Origin: an uncultured Acetatifactor sp.
Lineage (GTDB): Bacteria; Bacillota; Clostridia; Lachnospirales; Lachnospiraceae
Length of the DNA: 9,805 bases
Reading direction: 5' to 3'
Assembly: GCF_910585425.1 (NCBI RefSeq)
Contig: NZ_CAJUCP010000100.1
Span: forward strand, 1 to 9,805
The translations under genes and the position numbers were made by a program. Under the pieces are notes generated by a model. The model saw only the letters and a program-made list of their open reading frames with translations. It ran no database searches and was not told the origin of the DNA. This document shows, in pieces, positions 7,746 to 9,805 of the stretch. The first letter of the stretch is position 1. Each line of letters begins with the position of its first letter.

Positions 7746-8180
7746 TCAGCCGCCCCACTTGCCGTCCGCAAAGAACGGGGTGATATAGGCCATGATGAAC
7801 CCCAGGCCGTTCAGGACTGCCCATGTGATGCAGATGCGCTTCAGCCATGCCCGGCTCTCGTCCACGGTGCGCCCGGAACGGGAGAAGTTCATCATCAGGA
7901 GCGCCACCGAGGCCGTGACGATGGCGGCTACCGTGGAGATGAGAAGAATCTGGCTGTATACATCCTTCATGATCTCATTGGCCTTTGTCCATACATTTAT
8001 TCCCCCATCCTCTCCGGCGAATACGGGCTGCGTGGACGCGAGGAATGCCATGGACCCCAGGAAGGCACCGTATGCGGCATGGGCTATGGGCAGTCTCCTG
8101 TACCGGAGCGCTTTCTTTTTCTCTGTCTGTGTGCGTTGCTGCTGGTGAGTCTTTTTCTTCAACTTGTGATCCTCCTTCAT
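7746..8180 (-). CDS. VirB2/TrbC-like small membrane protein (candidate pilin or channel subunit)
   Basis: Translated from ATG 8180 the product has 144 residues. It begins with a long basic region (KEDHKLKKKTHQQQ, then KKKALRYRR), a hydrophobic stretch at about 32-50 and a likely signal peptidase site after VFA at residue 55. Two membrane segments follow, at about 74-98 and 113-135, joined by a short basic loop FSRSGRTVDESRAWLKR. A signal peptide plus two helices is the VirB2/TrbC layout, and the position directly upstream of the VirB6-like gene agrees. The open frame extends upstream to 8348, but the only start with a good ribosome binding site is 8180 (GGAG at 8190-8193, 9-nt spacer). The family is inferred from topology and context, not from a diagnostic motif. 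Confidence 0.72.
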   Translation of the reverse strand: MKEDHKLKKKTHQQQRTQTEKKKALRYRRLPIAHAAYGAFLGSMAFLASTQPVFAGEDGGINVWTKANEIMKDVYSQILLISTVAAIVTASVALLMMNFSRSGRTVDESRAWLKRICITWAVLNGLGFIMAYITPFFADGKWGG

Positions 8181-8181
8181 G

Positions 8182-8198
8182 GTTTTGGTCTCCAAAAC
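8182..8198 (-). promoter_or_regulatory. Hairpin covering the ribosome binding site of the VirB2-like gene
   Basis: On the minus strand GTTTTGG (8192-8198) and CCAAAAC (8182-8188) are perfect complements around a three-base AGA loop. The GGAG ribosome binding site (8190-8193) lies half in the stem and half in the loop, and the hairpin ends one base before the ATG. If it folds in the mRNA, it would hinder ribosome entry to the first gene of the transfer module. Confidence 0.55.
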
Positions 8199-8320
8199 AG
8201 AAAAGGCTGCCTCCGGTGTGGAGTTCAGCCAGTCTGCAGGGCTATATTGCGAAACAGAATCTTGTAGATAGAGTATCAAGAATGTGCCATCCCCCAGATC
8301 CCCTTTCTGTCCGGCAGACG

Positions 8321-8353
8321 TAAAAATGCACCTCTTTGTAAGGTGCATTTTTA
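8321..8353. terminator. Perfect 13-bp hairpin, probable bidirectional terminator
   Basis: TAAAAATGCACCT (8321-8333) and its exact complement (8341-8353) flank a 7-base loop. The core of each arm is TGCACCT/AGGTGCA, and the arms end in five T in either direction, so it can serve as a rho-independent terminator on both strands. On the minus strand it lies about 100 bp after the stop of the membrane-protein gene at 8454, which it would terminate. It also lies between that cassette and the transfer genes, so it may insulate them or act as an attenuator. Confidence 0.7.
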
Positions 8354-8389
8354 GTCTTTTCTGTTTTGGGTACAGATTTCAGCATATCC

Positions 8390-8398
8390 ATTTTAACA
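8390..8398 (-). promoter_or_regulatory. Weak candidate promoter (extended -10) for the transfer genes
   Basis: The minus strand carries TGTTAAAAT, an extended -10 (TG, one base, TAAAAT). At the proper distance the -35 position reads TTTCCT, which is poor. If active, transcription would start near 8383, pass through the 13-bp hairpin and enter the VirB2-like gene after a leader of about 200 nt. Support is limited to this match and to the lack of any better candidate in the gap. Confidence 0.25.
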
Positions 8399-8453
8399 TA
8401 TGGAGATTTGCGAGGAAAGAGCAAAATCGTGCCAATTCTGTGCCAGTTTTTTG

Positions 8454-8996
8454 TCATATGCTATTTAATCTTTTCTTTAATTTTTTATCTTTTAATTCTC
8501 TCAATTTTGAAATTACTTCAACAATATCCGATTTATATTCATCACTATTTGTAACAGCATTTAAATTACTTGTAAAAGCATTAAGGTTATTCTGATATTG
8601 ATATTCATATGGGTTAGGCATCACCGGATAACTATAATACATATTATATGTATTTCCAAAATTCATTTTATAATTGTCTAATTTTTTCACAGTCTCATAA
8701 AAATGATTGACTGATTCTATTTCTTTATCATTTAACTTATCCTTGAGCTCACTTAGAAGTCCAATATAATCAAGTTCACTAAAATATGGCATAAAAACTA
8801 TATCCATCGAAATCTGGTCAATAGTTTTTTTATCTTTATCAATAGCTCCTTTGGTCTGTTTTAGATTTAAGTATAAACATAATGCGCATTTTCTTACAGC
8901 ACTTTCATTTTTACGTTTCTGTACATATAAAGTTCCCAAGACTGTACATATTGCCGTAACAATAGCAACTACTATTGAAGATACTATATTTCCCAT
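8454..8996 (-). CDS. Single-pass membrane protein of an AT-rich accessory cassette, function unknown
   Basis: The start is ATG at 8996, with GAGGAG 8 nt upstream; a TTG two codons earlier is too close to that site. The 180-residue product has one N-terminal membrane segment (about 4-24), then a basic KRK and a mainly helical, Lys/Asp/Glu-rich cytoplasmic part. Residues 114-137 are strikingly Tyr/Asn/Pro-rich. The C-terminus is a basic helix (LRELKDKKLKKRL). I recognise no family. The gene is far richer in A and T than the transfer module and follows the 9033 gene by a short gap on the same strand, so both are probably one transcript. A membrane protein next to a defence-like fragment could be an effector or part of an exclusion system, but that is guesswork. 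Confidence 0.7.
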   Translation of the reverse strand: MGNIVSSIVVAIVTAICTVLGTLYVQKRKNESAVRKCALCLYLNLKQTKGAIDKDKKTIDQISMDIVFMPYFSELDYIGLLSELKDKLNDKEIESVNHFYETVKKLDNYKMNFGNTYNMYYSYPVMPNPYEYQYQNNLNAFTSNLNAVTNSDEYKSDIVEVISKLRELKDKKLKKRLNSI

Positions 8997-9032
8997 AACC
9001 AAATCTCCTCTACATAATTTTGTACTAAGCCA

Positions 9033-9764
9033 TTATACAAAAATTGCATTTAATTCTTTAAATTCTTCTTTATATTTATCACCATCAATATGCTTTATTA
9101 AGTTATCAATATCTATATCAACCAATGCACCATCTTCAAATGTCAAATATTCTAAAAAGTCTTTTTTTATTATTGTTGAAAGGTGACGTGGGATACCAAT
9201 ATTCTGTAATTCAATAATTATCCTATCCGTTGTCCCATATTCCACATACTCAGCCCAGTTCTCCCCTGCAGTCTCCTTTCCTGCTTTTTCACATACAAGC
9301 AAATAATAGTTTTGAAAATAGTTTTTTATTTTATACCGCAGGATATTATCTATATCAGAAATCAAATCGTTTATTATCAAATTAATTTGATACTTACTTT
9401 GTGCATCAAACACCAATTTTTCATTTTTGTTTTTATCCCAAATATGGCCTTTTCTTTTGTAATAACCGATAACATGCATTATCATCATATTTAAGGGAGT
9501 CGATTGCATCCATGAAAACATCAACACAGCAAAATATTGAAGCCTGTTTTTATGCTTTACCATAGCATTTTTCCCTGTAGACTCTTCTTCTCCCCAATTA
9601 TAAAAATCATACATTTTTTCTAAAACTTCTTGACATGTATGAACAGTAATATCCTTTGGAAATGCACTCTCTTCGCCACTGATTTTATCCCATATTTTGT
9701 TTTGATATATAACCTTAATATTAGAACACTGTTCCAAAATATATGTGGGGATGGTGTTAGTCAA
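9033..9764 (-). CDS. Probable C-terminal fragment of a larger protein, possibly a defence-type helicase
   Basis: The open frame ends at 9033 and is open back to tandem stops TAG-TAG at 9792-9797. The listed start is TTG 9764, which has no ribosome binding site; the first ATG is residue 51. In-frame residues before the TTG (EAIPTYLL) resemble the following text (NTIPTYILEQ), so the coding sequence probably began further upstream and was interrupted. The 243 residues contain LQYFAVLMFSWMQSTPLNMM, a long middle helix region and VEYGTTDRIIIELQNIGIPR. These remind me of the C-terminal ends of large DEAD/DEAH-type helicases in clostridial defence or mobile regions, but no helicase motif is present here. 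Low GC like the next gene. The fragment status is better supported than the family. Confidence 0.5.
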   Translation of the reverse strand: MTNTIPTYILEQCSNIKVIYQNKIWDKISGEESAFPKDITVHTCQEVLEKMYDFYNWGEEESTGKNAMVKHKNRLQYFAVLMFSWMQSTPLNMMIMHVIGYYKRKGHIWDKNKNEKLVFDAQSKYQINLIINDLISDIDNILRYKIKNYFQNYYLLVCEKAGKETAGENWAEYVEYGTTDRIIIELQNIGIPRHLSTIIKKDFLEYLTFEDGALVDIDIDNLIKHIDGDKYKEEFKELNAIFV

Positions 9765-9805
9765 TAAATATGTTGGTATTGCTTCACAGAACTACTAAGT
9801 TGTAG

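Noticed and set aside
8181..8348. An N-terminal extension of the VirB2-like protein by 56 residues
   Set aside because: The extension begins inside the 13-bp hairpin without a ribosome binding site and would put the signal peptide in the middle of the protein; the ATG at 8180 has GGAG at the proper distance.
8242..8457. A 71-codon minus-strand frame between the cassette and the transfer genes
   Set aside because: It runs through the hairpin, has no good ribosome binding site and no recognisable content.

Overview
The window is a piece of an integrative and conjugative element (ICE) of the Tn1549/clostridial CTn type. The likely host is a gut Clostridia member (Lachnospiraceae or Ruminococcaceae-like). 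The evidence is a Gram-positive type IV secretion module read entirely from the minus strand: a PrgI-VirB4 ATPase, a VirB6-like channel protein, a VirB2-like small membrane protein, an exported Gly-rich protein and a membrane-anchored cysteine peptidase. The module is GC-rich with strong GGAGG-type ribosome binding sites. No outer-membrane T4SS parts (VirB7, VirB9, VirB10) are visible, which fits a Gram-positive host. Assignments rest on sequence features and family recollection; no database search was possible.

Transcription runs right to left. From the right edge: 9765-9805 holds tandem stop codons and possibly the end of a shifted upstream frame. Positions 8454-9764 form an AT-rich two-gene cassette, with a probable C-terminal fragment of a larger, possibly helicase-type protein followed by a single-pass membrane protein. 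Positions 8181-8453 are a regulatory-looking gap with a 13-bp perfect hairpin, a weak promoter candidate and a second hairpin over the ribosome binding site of the first transfer gene. Then come the VirB2-like protein (7746-8180), the VirB6-like protein with a TTG start (6980-7690), a secreted or membrane Gly/Ser/Pro-rich protein (5743-6771), the C39-like peptidase (4369-5742), a 284-bp gap with a possible 31-codon ORF, and the 1221-residue PrgI-VirB4 fusion (419-4084). Downstream lies a short gap with a weak terminator and a promoter candidate, then a 48-codon ORF resembling the start of the small DUF5697-type proteins of these elements.

The proteins would work together as a conjugation machine. 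The peptidase would help process or remodel the cell envelope, the VirB2-like and VirB6-like proteins would form the membrane conduit, and the PrgI-VirB4 ATPase would power assembly or substrate transfer. The relaxase, coupling protein, integrase and oriT are not in the window. The most unusual points are the roughly 285-residue basic linker between the PrgI and VirB4 parts, with five 36-bp tandem repeats; the hairpin pair in front of the first transfer gene; and the AT-rich cassette upstream of it.
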